Source: Adiantum capillus-veneris (Eukaryota; Streptophyta; Polypodiopsida; Polypodiales; Pteridaceae). Taken from it: a stretch of 64,000 bases of DNA. Positions within the stretch are counted from its first letter, which is position 1. Every line of letters starts with the position of its first letter. The notes below the pieces were generated by a model, which made no database searches, had not been told where the DNA came from, and worked only from the letters and a program-made list of their open reading frames with translations. A program made the translations under genes and the position numbers. This document shows, one piece after another, positions 29,134 through 40,823 of this stretch. The stretch lies in the NCBI GenBank assembly GCA_014529385.2, contig CM043943.1, forward strand, positions 151,375,092-151,439,091, given 5' to 3'.

Positions 29134-31620
29134 ATCATATTTGTCCTCAGCTATGAGGGAGAAGAGATAAAGCCTTAGTCATTAGACAATCTTACTTAGC
29201 GGGTAGAGGATATCTTTTTACCCGATGACATCTGATGGATGACTAATCCATTTGGTGCTTGAGAGACATAGCTGTCATAAGCATGTCTACTCTTTAGTCC
29301 ATTTCATTCTCCCAAAGTAGAGTGACAAATTCTACTTGGTGTTTGAGAGACGTCGTCATCACAAACATGATTCTAAGCATGCATACTTCTTAAAATTTGT
29401 GCACAAAAACATAAAGAGAGAGTCTTATAAGACAAAAACGTTGATCATTTAAAATGCATTTCTTTTACATTTGCTTGCTCTTTTGTGTCATTGTAAGCAT
29501 CATCAACAAGGTTCATATTATCCTTAAGCTATGTTCTTTGCATGCATTTAGCATCTTTGAAAGGATAATTCTTAAATTAAATAAGATACTATCAGGAATC
29601 TTACCATTCCTTAATACCTCATCTTCATGTCGAAGGATGAACTTGGTTTGGAGCTCCTCTTCTTCATCCTTGATCTCTAGTGCGCCTTCAATTATGGCCT
29701 CTCTTGGTGGCTCTCCTTTATAAGGCCTGAATAGGCTCTCATGAAAAATATTATGTATGAGCCAGTAGTCGGGCAACTTTAATTGATAAGCCATCTTATT
29801 GATGGGCTTGAAAATTTAGAAGGGGCCATAGTATCTTTGTGCTAGCTTAGCATAATACTTTTAGTGGCCCGTAGGATTTTTGCGTGGAATTTCCCTTAGA
29901 TGTCATGCCTTGGAGAGGTTTAGTAAGACCCATTTTTTTTCTTTTTTTCTTTAAAGGCTAAGGCTCTTTTGTGCTTAGTAGCAACAACCCCTTTTTCCTT
30001 TATACTGAAGACTAGGGCTCTTTTGTGCCTAATGGTAGTAGCCTCTTTTGCCTAGCTATTAGATGGATATAGCCTCTTTAACCTTCTAAAAAGATTCGTT
30101 TTGATCTTGGCTATACTCATTTGTAATGAAGATCTTCCCAGGTACCTTATGCTACAAGGGACTTTTGGCTCTTCCGTTTTTAACCTTAAAAGGTACTATC
30201 ACCGTAGAAGTATGGTCAATGTCATTAGAGACATACTATTGATAGGGTAAGTAGTTCTCCCATTTTTGAGCGTTGATCTACTTCCAATCATAGGCTTTTA
30301 GTAGATCAAGAATCATTAGTTTAGCTATTTTCCTTTTGGCCATCCGCTGGGAATAGTAGGTCTAGAAAAAGAGGGTTAATCTAGTTCTGATAGAGACTCT
30401 ACCAGAAATTAGCGGTCATGGTAGGATTTCTATCCAACGCAATTAGATGTTGGCAAGCCATGGTCTTTATCATACTTAGTTTTTTGGTATACCATATATT
30501 TTGAAACATACTCTTGTATGTTCTCGTTTCTTGGTAAGCCAATACAAGTATGCTTCTATTCCTAGATGAGTAGGTTTGAATACTTGTTTGCCCCGCATAT
30601 GGGAGGAGTATGGGAAGTGATTAAGACATAGCCAAGGTATGGAAGATAACCTTCCTCTAAAGTGAATGGTTCTTTTTTCTTTCATTTGTAAAGGCTATTA
30701 CCATATTCCTAAAGTCTGGGTTAGTAGCATATTTAACTATCATAAAAGATTGGTTCATTGTAAGTTGATATTGTTACCCTATCTACTCTTGGCCATCATG
30801 AAAGTGCATTGGCCACTTGATTATGCTTGCTAGTAATGTGAGCCGCTATAAAAATTAAATTGCAAAAAGAAACTCTCCCACCTCATTTGTTTGTCGGATA
30901 GCTTGGTTTGCATCATGGCTGCAGTCCTCAAGAAGTACTTCCATGTGTCTACGGCATGTAAAACAGCTCGTAGCTCCTTTTGTATATGCCTAACATTCAC
31001 TCATTGGATTGACTCTTGTATGCTATGGAATGCCCTTGTTGACGGCAATCACCCAAGCATTACATTGGACCTCAAATAGCTTTGAGAGATCCCGTGGTGT
31101 AAGCATGAGTTGAGAGATAGGCTTCTCTTTGAACTTTTCAAAACATTTTGCTCTTTTGCAGTCCAACATTTTTTTAAAAAAAAAAGTCATGTATTAAACT
31201 GACTATAAGCATGAATTTTTCCTATGAAGCTTCTATAGTATGCACTCATACCTTTAGAGCTTTGTATCTCATGTAGATTCCTTGGATTAGGCCATCCTTT
31301 TATTACCTCTACCTTTTGTGGATCCATATAGATACCACTTTTAGAGATAATGTGACCTAATTATTGAATCTCTTGAAAAAAAAAATCACTTTTCTTTTGA
31401 TTAGAAGAAAGGATAATCTCTCTCAAAACTTACCAGTTCATGCTATTGCCTCTTGATCTCCTCTTGTGGAGCTTATGAAGCTCGATAAGGAGGCTTATTA
31501 GGCAATGAGCTTCGTGGTAGAAACTCCATTGCATGGCCATTGCCCCCTCATTGTGGAGATAGCTCACGGGAATATCATTAATAGAAAGATTTTGGAATCC
31601 ATTTAGGAATTTAGACAACT
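29134..31620 (-). pseudogene. Element B Pol relic (RNase H, integrase, chromodomain) with RT deletion
   Basis: Minus-strand pieces in order: the pre-RT segment (PNKPPYRAS-like, with a broken QVQELV match, about 31440-31560); a jump near 31420 to the end of RT (NQKKR...FF and GHIIS...GI..DP, about 31290-31420); RNase H (about 30900-31080, matching element A); scattered integrase; then a GPY/chromodomain-like end at 29513-29794 (LPDYWLIHNIFHESL, FILRHEDEVLR). The RT palm containing FFDD is missing. Stops and frameshifts occur throughout. Confidence 0.75.
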
Positions 31621-31865
31621 CTAATTCCTCTTGATTCCCGTCTTTTTTTTTAAATTACTGGTTGAAACATTAAATTCATTTACAAAATTTCTAACAAAAA
31701 TCATGGATATGAGAGATTTTCATTTCGAAAGCATGCATATTTACAAGGGATAGGATGCTACCCGACTCATAAACAGGTATGTACATGTCTTTGTTTTTCC
31801 TAGCATAGGAAAGACAAAAGACTTTTGCTATGAGCATCCTCTTTTGAAGTTTCAAACATAGAAAC

Positions 31866-33143
31866 TTAAGGCGGCTCGTTGCGTGCATTTCTTTGGGGAC
31901 AAGCAGGATAGACATGCCCTTGCTGCCCACACTTGTAGCATTTGTTATCCTTACGATAACACTCTAGCTCTCTTGGAGAGATTCTATTCTTACCTTTGTA
32001 GACTCCTTTCTCCTTGATTTTTTTATCAGTGTTGCTAGTTTTTCCTTTGGAGGAAGTTTGAGCATTTATTCTCCCTCTAGGCTCATTTTGATTCTTCACT
32101 TCCATGGGCTTAGAATTTCTCTTAACCCCTTGTTGGAAATCAATTTGAGAGGCGACCATAGTGTGGTGTATGACGGCCGATATGGTCCCAGGCTGTTGCG
32201 AGTTAACATACTTGGCCATCTCTTTAGAAAGACCTACACAGAACTGTTGCTTTTCCTCCCCAAAGTCTATCTTTTTGTAGACAGTGGCTTTGAGATGTAA
32301 ATTTCAAAACTTATCTACATACTTGTGAATAGACTCATGAGAGAGAAGCTTCAAGATGTGCCATTCAGTAAGCACTTTGTCCTTTGCATCGCTTGTAAGG
32401 AATTGCTTCATGATGGAAACTCATAGAGATTTCCATGTCTTTGGGGCTTCGCCATTGCCTCGAAGGCTAGTCCACCATTGACGAGCTGATTTTTGGAAGT
32501 GCATAGCTACATTGTGTAGCTTGGAGGACTCTGTGAAGCCCTCATCTCCAAAGGCCACATCATATTGTTGGATGAAGGCCAACACTTTGTCAGTAGCACC
32601 AAAGGTGCCATCATAGGTGAGAAAAGAGATACTCTTTCCTCCCTCCTTGAACTTCTTGAGCTTTTGAGGCCTTCGCCAGGCAGGGTAAGATTTGTAATGT
32701 CCTCCCCTCTTGTATTCTCTAGGAGAATAGTTGTAGCTTTCATTAGAAGAGGAGGAAGGTGAAGAAGAAGGAGAGGAGGGTGGCCTCTTCCTTGCCCTTT
32801 TCTTCGTTGGTTTCCTCTCTTCCCTTTTGGCTGACGAGGAGAAGGACTTAGGAGATTCAATGCTTTCTCGTTCCTTGGATTCCTCCTCTCGTATGGGAGA
32901 GAGACTTCATTTGTGAGTCTCTTCAAGAGGCCTCCTAAGCTCTCTCTCCTCTTGGAGAGGAAGGGAAATCCCATAAGCACGAAGGTTTTGGGTAACTTCG
33001 GCTTGCAAGGTAGGGTTACCCATGGCTTGCTGCAACCTAGTAACAAGGTAATTCACAAACATGGGGGCATTATCATTAGCACCTTCATGTGCAAAATCAA
33101 AGCTATCATTGTTCATTCTACTCTCTTGGTTATTGTCAGCCAT
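31866..33143 (-). pseudogene. gag: Element B Gag, frameshifted
   Basis: It starts at the ATG at 33143 (MADNNQ) about 390 bp after the primer site. The first frame stops at 32907. Further pieces resemble retrotransposon Gag (ARQWWTSLRGNGEAP region near 32450-32500) and end in a CCHC knuckle CYKCGQQGHVYPAC (about 31895-31940). Several frame changes are needed, so no functional capsid is made. This supplies the Gag type missing from element A. Confidence 0.75.
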
Positions 33144-33534
33144 GTTAATTAAACTTGTATGTTTACTTAGTGTACTTTTTGGAAATTCAAAAATTCGGTT
33201 GCTACTCCTCTTAGCCTTTGAAAATTTGGCTCTTAAGTATCTACACCTACGGCTCAAAGTGGTTAATTATAGAGAGTTGTGGAGTAGATCTAACATAGCA
33301 GAGTTGCTCCTTTTGGACTTCTTATGGCTCAAAAATGGTAAAGCCGTAGGAAAGTCTAAAAAGACTCCATTATTAAGTCCAAAGCTCTCGGTGTGCACCA
33401 TATCCCACATAGTGGGATCAACAGAAAACGATAATAGATCCCAATTCCACTTACCCTAATATAATTAACAACATCAACCATTTATAGGCTACTTAAGGAC
33501 CTCAATTCTTAAGCAAGAAGAGAGAAACTAAATT

Positions 33535-33545
33535 CTCTGATACCA
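33535..33545 (-). other. Element B primer binding site (tRNA-iMet)
   Basis: TGGTATCAGAG on the minus strand, one base from the LTR end. It defines the 5' LTR and the orientation. Confidence 0.9.
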
Positions 33546-33546
33546 A

Positions 33547-35431
33547 TGTAATGTAAATGGAGTAATAACTTGTAGAATAGTGAAATTAAGAGAATTAGAA
33601 TGAGCAACTTGTGAGATTACTTTGAGAGCATAGAGGGTGAACTTAATTGGTAGTAGCAACTTAATCATAACACTTGATTAAATAGGCATGAACAATACTT
33701 TTGCAAGAGAGAGAGTTTAGAGAGCATGACAACAATTGAGGACCGGATTTATGTGGAGCCGGTGTTCCCTGCAATAGGAATTTGTATTGTAGATTCTTCC
33801 ATTAAGGGAGAATCTATATTATAGATTCTCCCATTAAGGGAGACTTGCTACAATACAAAATTTGTGTTCCTTGAGACCTTTTTGGCAGTATGAAGAAGGA
33901 AGCTTCATACATCAAGCTTTTGCTTAAGAGAAACAATCAATCTTAGCTTGAAAACAATCAAGAACTTGTGAACATCATCAATCCTTGTGTTCCCTAAATC
34001 ATTTGAATGCATGAGGATGTAAAATTTTATGCATCAACTTGTGCCCAAAGCAAGAATTAATCTAATTTGCAATAACAATTAATCTACCTGCATTAAGTAA
34101 TAAATCTACTTGCAATAATCCATTAGCCTTCTTACAATAAGCATAACATAAACTTTGTAGAAAGCATTAACTATCCCAAGCCTCAGCCCCAAGATCTCAA
34201 ACACCTTCAAAGGTGGATAGAGCTAGCAGGCAATGAGGGTAGGGAAGAGGAAGAATAAGTATTCCATAGGAGAAAGAAATAGTTCCTCACTTATCATCAA
34301 TCTTCTTGCTTTCATACATAATAGCATAGTAATGAAGATGGAGAAAATGGAAAGCTTGAGCATTGAAGCATAGCTCTTGGTTGGATTTTCATTCCACAGC
34401 CAAGAGTGTTGGTGTAGGCTCTCAACTTCTCAAGGAGCTTGGAGAAGGAGATGGAGCTCTTACACTTTGCATGGCACACATTGAGAGTGTGTGTATGTGT
34501 GGGTTAGTATACCCCCTAAGCAACCCCCTAGCTTGCTTTCGTTAACCCCCCCCTTATAGCTCATGCTTGAAGCTCATTGGACCCCTCCAGGCCTAGCCAA
34601 TCACAAGCAGGAGGCATTACAAGCAACAAGGGTAACCTTGGGACAAGTGTCCCCCTTTCCCCTTTGAGAGAGAGGAATTGAGAAATGCAAAGATAATCGA
34701 TTAAATCTCCTAAATCTCCTAAATTATGAATGGATCCCTTGGGTGGCCAACCAATAGGCTTCAAGCACACCATGAGGGCAACATGAGGAGGAACTTGACA
34801 AGTGTCCCTTCTGCTTTCTTTGTACCATGCATGCCTTGTGTGAGTGTGTGGGTGTTCTCTCTCATCCCCCCTCTTCCTTGTAGGGATTGAATCTTGAATT
34901 TTTGACACCTCAAGCCCCTCATGCATAGGCCCAGTTCCCACTACAAGCTTGGCCCTTAAGCACTTCAAGCTTGGGCTGGGTTCTCACCTCAGGTACAACC
35001 CTAGCATCTCAAGCATGTCAAGCACCTCAAGCATCTCAATCATCAAGAACCTCAAGCATCTCAAGCACCTCAGTCATCAAGCACCTCAAGCACTTTAAGC
35101 TTGGGCCGGGTTCCCACCTCAAGCACCTCAAGCTTGGACCGAGTTCCCACCTCAAGCTCATCCCTAGCTTACCTAAGGTCAAAGGACTTTTACACTAACT
35201 ATTGGAGGTCTTCAATGAAGCTAACCCTAAGGTCTTATGCTCCATTGGTTAGCCTTGCTCTTTGATAGACCATCTCTCATTTGGGCCTCTTTACCATTGG
35301 CCCCGTGTTGAGATAGATCTATAAGCACATCTCAATATCTTAACCCTTGTTCCCTTTTATTCTATCACATTAAGTGATCAGTTTAATATGAGAAAATAAT
35401 TTCTGTTTGTTAGATATTAGTTTTTATGACA
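33547..35431 (-). repeat. Element B 5' LTR (1885 bp)
   Basis: On the minus strand it runs TGTCATAAAA...CATTACA. It is the most complete LTR of this family in the window. A local duplication of TAGATTCTCCCATTAAGGGAG is seen at 33790-33845, and the CACCTCAAG minisatellite at about 34965-35160. Confidence 0.9.
34965..35160 (-). repeat. CACCTCAAG-type minisatellite in element B 5' LTR
   Basis: The same array type as at 28795-28985, with a different number and order of units. Confidence 0.8.
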
Positions 35432-35436
35432 AATCA
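35432..35436. repeat. Element B target duplication (right, AATCA)
   Basis: Partner of GATCA at 27707-27711 with one mismatch. Confidence 0.6.
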
Positions 35437-36960
35437 TGTTGGTTACTCAAATTAGAAGCAACGTGCAATTTTAAGGGCACACAATTTTAAGCAAAGGGAT
35501 GTAGGTCCAGTTCTTGTGCAACCATGATTGGGTACACTATAACATCCATTAGATTGTGGATTTAATAAGTTTCACGGATCCTATAAAATCAATTGAGGCA
35601 CTCCACATCAAACTCTTCTTCTTTTAGAATAACAACACAAGTTTTGAAAATTTACTATGTAGGTGGAGAGTAAATGTACCTGTGGACTTAGACATAGTGC
35701 GCCATACTTTTTATGTGTCACAAACAAGCCCAATGTTTATCAATTGGTTGACAGATTTGCATCAGTATGCAAGAATTCTAATTTTTGGAAGGAATTGCTT
35801 GTAGGGATTTCACTAATGTAATCATGAATACGTGAACACGTTAATAATGTTGAGAGATTACACATCAAAACACGTAATTGTGTTAAATATTAACGTAATC
35901 CTCTTGGTAACCTATAGAGACCACTTGACCTGGTAAGAACGCCTGGCTTGTGTATTTTTGCGGCGAGCCCGCTTGGACTTTTTAATACCCCAATGGGCCT
36001 ACCAAGAAAATATAGAAGCTCGATGGACCATTTTGTATATAGTAAAACTCAGCCATCTTCATCATTTTGACTAGGAAAATCCTTGGGTAGAGTTTCCTAG
36101 CACCTCATACAATTATTTCTCCTTGTGAGTTGACCTAAGGTTATAGAGTCACATGCCATATTTCTAAGTTGGACGTGATTCTTAATATGGTAACCACTTC
36201 TTAAAAAATTAAAATCCTTGATCTAAGACAAAGGTACGATGCTAAACAAATTGAATCTCTTAAGAGTCATGCTCATTGCAAGAAAGCCACTAGTCTGTAA
36301 AAGGGTTGAAGTTGGTTGTAGAAGATGAGCATATATAAAAAATGAGTCATTAATCAAGGGTTGGATGCTTTGTACTAGTTTACTGGGTATATAAAAATCC
36401 TTGCATTTAACACCATCATATATTTTATTTGATGTATATTATTTGTCACTACACAATATGAGAGCTACAATCCTTAATTGGGTGAAAATAGCTTTTATAT
36501 ATTCAATCAGGCGCTACAATTATTGATTGGGTAAAAGTAATCCTCCAGTGTGTAATTGTGTTGAAAATTTCATAGTTTTTTTTTAATGCATAATGTTAGA
36601 TAGGAAGCGCATTTTGTATTGTGAAAGATTGTTGGTGCATGAGATTGAAATCATACATATTGGTTCTTTTGATTGTGTTTTGCAAATAATTATCATCGTT
36701 CCAATGTCTAAGTTGATTATCCTTTGTTGCATATGAAAGTAATTGACCACTAAACCACTAAATATAAATGTGTCTTATTGTTTGCAAATTGCATAGTGTG
36801 TAATTGCATTGAATTTTTTTTGGGTTATGTATAATGTCCGATAGAGAGTGCATTTCAAATTACACAATGTGTAAATTTTATTGCTTTCTTAATGTAGTTT
36901 TTAGTTTTAATATATATTGAAAAGTAGATAATTGTTTATCTAATTGAATATGTAGTTCTT
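35437..36960. other. AT-rich spacer, nothing recognised
   Basis: No ORF of note. Degenerate repeats of GAGAGCTACAATCCTTAATTGGGTGAAA and TGTGTAATTG(T/C) types occur at 36460-36860. The 3' part may be the upstream region of the hAT transposon that starts coding at 36961. Confidence 0.4.
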
Positions 36961-37161
36961 ATGCCTTCAGCTATTAATGCAATCAATGGACCAAAATATC
37001 GACACAAGTGGTATGTAGTCTGGAAAGAAAAAAAAGTCCTTGACAAAGAGTGCGAGTTTGCTCACAACATATGTGGTTGATATAAAGAGTGGCAATGTAA
37101 ATTATGTTTCACCACATAATTAGGTGGGGCTCCATGTATTAAGGACCATTTTTTGGGTAGC
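36961..37161 (+). pseudogene. hAT transposase, N-terminal (BED-finger-like) part
   Basis: A frame opening with ATG at 36961 contains WQCKLC followed by GGAPCIKDHFLG, resembling a BED zinc finger (C-x2-C ... H). Two stops (TGA and TAA) break it. The frame runs in phase through the GTAGC target duplication into sequence at 45909, so the gypsy insertion interrupted this transposase gene. Confidence 0.6.
37157..37161. repeat. Element C target duplication GTAGC (left)
   Basis: Exact match to 45904-45908, directly outside the LTRs. Confidence 0.95.
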
Positions 37162-37760
37162 TGTAAGCTCTCTACTTTCGAATTTCACACAAGTTCTATT
37201 ATGCATTTGAATTTTTTTTAACCATCACTCAGTATTTAAAATATTCGCATTCAAAATTATGAATTGTAGGTTGAGAAAACCTAGAATTTAAAATTTACGC
37301 TACAAGATTCTGACATGTTTAGCTATATGAATCAATAACTAACTTATTGCAAGATTTATTTACTGATTGTAGAATTTTCTTTTACTACCGTAAATTTAAT
37401 ATAAGACTGTAAAGATTAACTTAAAAATGTAAAGTAAATTATCATTAAGGAAATAAATAAAATAATTATAAAGACAAAAGAATACACAGGGATGACAAAT
37501 GAAGGCACATGGACTCACCTCGACTCACATAGGAGGGGACAAAGTGGGACACACTGTCACGTGAAAAGGAGAGGCTAGTCTTGACTAATCTTAATGAGGG
37601 GGGACTGTGTGGCCTTATCTTTTGATGATAATGACAAAGTGGTCAAGCTGATGGGTACCACAACGGTACCAAAAACGTGGGTATAATTTTTAGAGATTTT
37701 TTTTAATTTTTTAAAAATTATTTTTTTTTTGGAAAAAAAATTGGACGTTTTCTTTTCTGC

Positions 37761-37768
37761 TATAAATA
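37761..37768 (+). promoter_or_regulatory. LTR TATA box
   Basis: TATAAATA, conserved at 43660-43667 in the 3' LTR. Transcription would begin about 25-35 bp downstream, near 37795, placing the U3/R border there and leaving more than 2 kb of R+U5. Confidence 0.75.
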
Positions 37769-37944
37769 GAGAATCCATGCTCACACTTTAGAGATAGAAA
37801 TTGCCTCTATAGTGCTCATGAAGTGCTGCCACTTCTCTTAGAGAGAAGGCGTCCACAAACCACTAAGAGAGCAAAAACTCTAGTGGACTAATAAGGTGCG
37901 TATTAATTGAGCATTCAATTAACTTTAGGAATGATGTATGTGTG

Positions 37945-38065
37945 CTATCTCCTACTCTAATCTCTCTAATAGATTAGTAAGATTCAATTAGCTATATTGT
38001 GTGTGTGCTATCTCTTACTCTAATCTCTCTAATAGATTAGTAAGATTCAATTAGTTTTAAGAAGG

Positions 38066-38110
<45 letters not shown>

Positions 38111-38350
38111 ATCTCTTACTCTAATCTCTCTAATAGATTAGTAAGATTCAATTAGTTTTAAGAAGGATATGTGTGTGTGTGTGTGTGCTATCTCTTACTC
38201 TAATCTCTCTAAAAGATTGATGAGATTCAATTAGCTTTAGAAAAGGATGTGTGTGTGTTCTCTTTTACTCTAATCTTTCTAATGGATTAGTAAGATTCAA
38301 TTAACTTTAAAAGGATGCGTGTGTATGTTTTCTCTTACTCTAATCTCTCT
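37945..38350 (+). repeat. LTR minisatellite, about 6 units of 60-90 bp with variable TG tracts
   Basis: Units contain CTATCTCTTACTCTAATCTC, TAATAGATTAGTAAGATTCA and TTAGTTTTAAGAAGGATATG, each followed by a GT run. The longest run (38069-38108) is 40 bp. Unit number appears the same in the 3' LTR but TG lengths differ. Confidence 0.9.
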
Positions 38351-38806
38351 AAGTATACCTACTCTCTCTAGTTAGTACATCTTCACTATTAACTTATGAA
38401 TAGTAAATTGAAAGTTAATACATAAGAGAACTCATCATATTCTTGTTATACATGATGAAATTATCATTCAACAATTTTATTGTCAATTAGATTAAGTAGA
38501 ATTTTGAATAATACTAAAAATTGATTTAGTTGAAGTATAGAAATGGAAGCTAGAATTGGATTAGAAATGTCATGCATAAAAGTAATGCAGTCCTAAACTT
38601 TCACTCGTAGTTTACACACTTAATTTTTGATTAATTACAATTAGAAAATATTTGATGTATAGAAATTAGATATAGAAAAACAACACTAAGTGTGAATCCG
38701 AGTTGATGAGGGTTCAAATTACAGACTCTCTTTGGAAACAAGAGATTACTAGGAAAATTGACCAATTTAAAGTTCTAAGTGTATAACATAAGTGTAGTAC
38801 AAAAAA

Positions 38807-38929
38807 ATGGCTCCAAAGCGTGCTCGAACCCAAGGTGCTAATGATCATAAAGCTGGTACAAGTAACGGTGGAACCCCTACGGAACATGCTATGTCTCCAC
38901 CAATCGGACCAATCGGAGCTATGTTACAG
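38807..38929 (+). CDS. gag: Proposed Gag exon 1 inside the 5' LTR (41 codons)
   Basis: An ATG opens a 41-codon frame starting MAPKRARTQGANDHKAG and ending SPPIGPIGAMLQ. This Arg/Lys/Gly/Pro-rich style is typical of a plant gypsy Gag N-terminus. It ends CAG followed by GTTGGTATTG (GTTAGTATTG in the 3' LTR), a good 5' splice site in phase 0. The acceptor at 40821-40823 (GGTACAG) opens in phase 0 into SAVYTSLQEKN of the main Gag. An N-terminus is otherwise lacking there. In the 3' LTR the ATG is replaced by TTC. Splicing is inferred from sequence only; the alternative is an open segment left by an old recombination. Confidence 0.6.
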
Positions 38930-40015
38930 GTTGGTATTGCAGTTTCAAGTTATGCATCATTGCATATGCGAGACCATAGAAATATATTATTTACCTTATG
39001 AAAAGAAAACACGGACCGAAACCACGGGGCTTAACCCCAAGAAACTCGGCATATGTTTGACAAGTAGGAAAGAATGTTTGGTTAAACTGGTTGCTATAGG
39101 AAAGAATATTTGTCCAAAACCTTCTGTATGGTTTCTCTCAAGTCTCTCTACTTATTCGCGTTGGTATTATGTGGGAGTTACCGAGGCGTGAAATGACGCC
39201 CAGGATGGCACCGCTGATGCTGTGGTAGGAGTACACCCAGATTAGCCCAGCTGGATACTACAGTTTTGTTTTGCCGTTGCGTGAGGATGACGCCCAGATT
39301 GGCACCATTGTTGCTGTGACGGGAGTACGTCCAGATTAGCACAACGAGTACGTGTCGAGCGGTATGGGACGCTCATGAGGACAAGGGTTTTTATAAATAA
39401 TGTATATACCGATCGGACATAATAGCGCCAGTAGAGATTCTTGAATGAACCTAATCTAAGGGTTGTTGGTTTAAAATTGGACGACTTCTTGTTTGACTAT
39501 TGTTTGTAATACTGTTTGAAGGGCTGTTTTAACGAACCAGTATCATAAATAAAGTAAAGGAACATGTATGTTTAAACAGTGTGGTAGTAATTAGATAACA
39601 AAAGAAGGGTGAGTGCGGGGTGAAAAGTGGAGAATGATACCCCGACGGTATCATTCTATGGACGGTTGGACCCGATGAGTCGGGTAACTTTCCAACGCTA
39701 GAATTTTTTTTTTATTAGTCAGAAATCTTAAAAGAGACAAACCTTGGCAGCTGTGCTTCTGAAACATGGGGAAAAAAGCGCACAGGTTGGTCACTCTTAG
39801 ATTTATACTTCTAGGTATAATTGATTATAGATAGTTTTTAGATAGGGTTATGGTGGTCACGCTCCACCATAGCGAGATAGGACCAATCCTTCACTAACGG
39901 TTCATGCCCGTGGCTACGTAGTAGCTAAGGCAATGTCCGTTGGTTTTTCTTTTTTAGGATTGGAGACCTATCAAATGTACTCCGATCCTCTCAAACAGGG
40001 GCACGGACCTCACAC

Positions 40016-40028
40016 TGGTATCAGAGCC
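40016..40028 (+). other. Element C primer binding site (tRNA-iMet)
   Basis: TGGTATCAGAGCC one base after the LTR end, a perfect initiator-Met complement. Confidence 0.95.
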
Positions 40029-40077
40029 TAGATTAAAGCTTGGAGAGATTTTTAGATTGATGTTTGGATATTGAAGG

Positions 40078-40646
40078 ATGCGAATGTTTGAAATAATAGA
40101 AGAACCTAGAAAAATTGTTTTGAGTTTTTATATGGTATTGAAGACTGAACTTTCATGGTACAGGAAAATGTTCGTTCAGCCTACCAAAAATTCTAGGTGT
40201 TCACCATCATGTTTGAAAATGCATGCCAATCACCAAATTATCAGTTTCGAAAAAGGGTGATGATGATTTTGGATAGGGTGTTTGCACCACCTATCCCAAG
40301 GGTGCATAGAGGATGGGACATCAACTGGAGTTCAGGAGGAATCTATACCATCGATGCTGACAAGATATGGTGCATGGATACCAACCTCAAGAAACTTCGA
40401 TGGGCAGAGGAATTAAAAGTCATCGAAGTTTATCTTTTCATTGGTACTAAGAATCCGGATGCTACCATTACCTTGGGAGGAGAAAAGATATCTCATACTC
40501 AATGGGTCTATAACCAAGTGACAAAAGTTATCCATGGTGGTAGGATTCGACCCATATGTGTATCTCGTAGCTTTCAAGGGTCAAAGGAAACTTATTATTT
40601 TGATCCTTTAGCCTATCATTTTGTAGTCACTAAACTCAAAATATAA
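40078..40646 (+). pseudogene. Extra ORF between PBS and Gag, unrecognised
   Basis: A frame from ATG 40078 (60 codons) is followed, after a frame change near 40190, by an open frame of about 149 codons to 40646. The first ATG of the second frame is near 40209. The product is Trp/Ile-rich with a folded-domain look (HRGWDINWSSGGIYTI, AEELKVIEVYLFIGTKNP, ETYYFDPLAYHFVVTKL). It has no zinc knuckle, no protease motif and no similarity to Gag that I can see. It lies inside the proposed leader intron, so only unspliced RNA could express it. It may be a captured host or viral sequence, or an element-specific accessory gene broken by one frameshift. Confidence 0.5.
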
Positions 40647-40823
40647 AGACATTACAATCCTTGTAACTAAAGACTACCAACCTTGGTAGAAAATAATGTG
40701 TATATAAATAAAATTTTGGATTAATATTATCTTTTGTTTGTATTATTGTCTGATCAAGTCTTGCCTTAAAGTGGATTAAAGTTAGAGTATCCAATAAAGT
40801 TTCACTTAATCTATATGGTACAG

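Larger units (their letters stand above)
27712..35431 (-). mobile_element. Element B: decayed Ty3/gypsy chromovirus of the element A family (7720 bp)
   Basis: Inverted relative to element A. It has both LTR positions with TG...CA ends, a primer binding site, a Gag with zinc knuckle, remnants of RT, RNase H and integrase, and a chromodomain region, followed by a truncated 3' LTR. Homology to element A is clear at the RNase H (about 30900-31080) and at the LTR. The first part of the RT domain is deleted. Numerous stops and frameshifts mark it as an old, immobile copy. Confidence 0.88.
37162..40014 (+). repeat. Element C 5' LTR (2853 bp)
   Basis: TG...CA ends, followed by C and the primer site. 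It contains a TATA box (37761), a six-unit minisatellite with TG tracts (about 37945-38350) and a 41-codon open segment starting with ATG at 38807. It aligns end to end with 43079-45903. Confidence 0.95.
38930..40823 (+). other. Proposed leader intron spanning U5, PBS and the extra ORF (1894 bp)
   Basis: The donor is CAG|GTTGGT. The acceptor is TTCACTTAATCTATATGGTACAG|AGT, with a moderate pyrimidine content upstream. Removing it joins the two Gag exons in phase and deletes the primer binding site. The short string ATGTTACAG / ATGGTACAG occurs at both exon-intron borders, which could be a footprint of how the intron arose. Confidence 0.5.

Noticed and set aside
38820-39191. 123-codon frame within the LTR of element C overlapping the proposed Gag exon 1
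   Set aside because: It is out of frame with the MAPKRAR segment. A similar frame in the 3' LTR (44709-45047) reflects LTR identity and not coding conservation.
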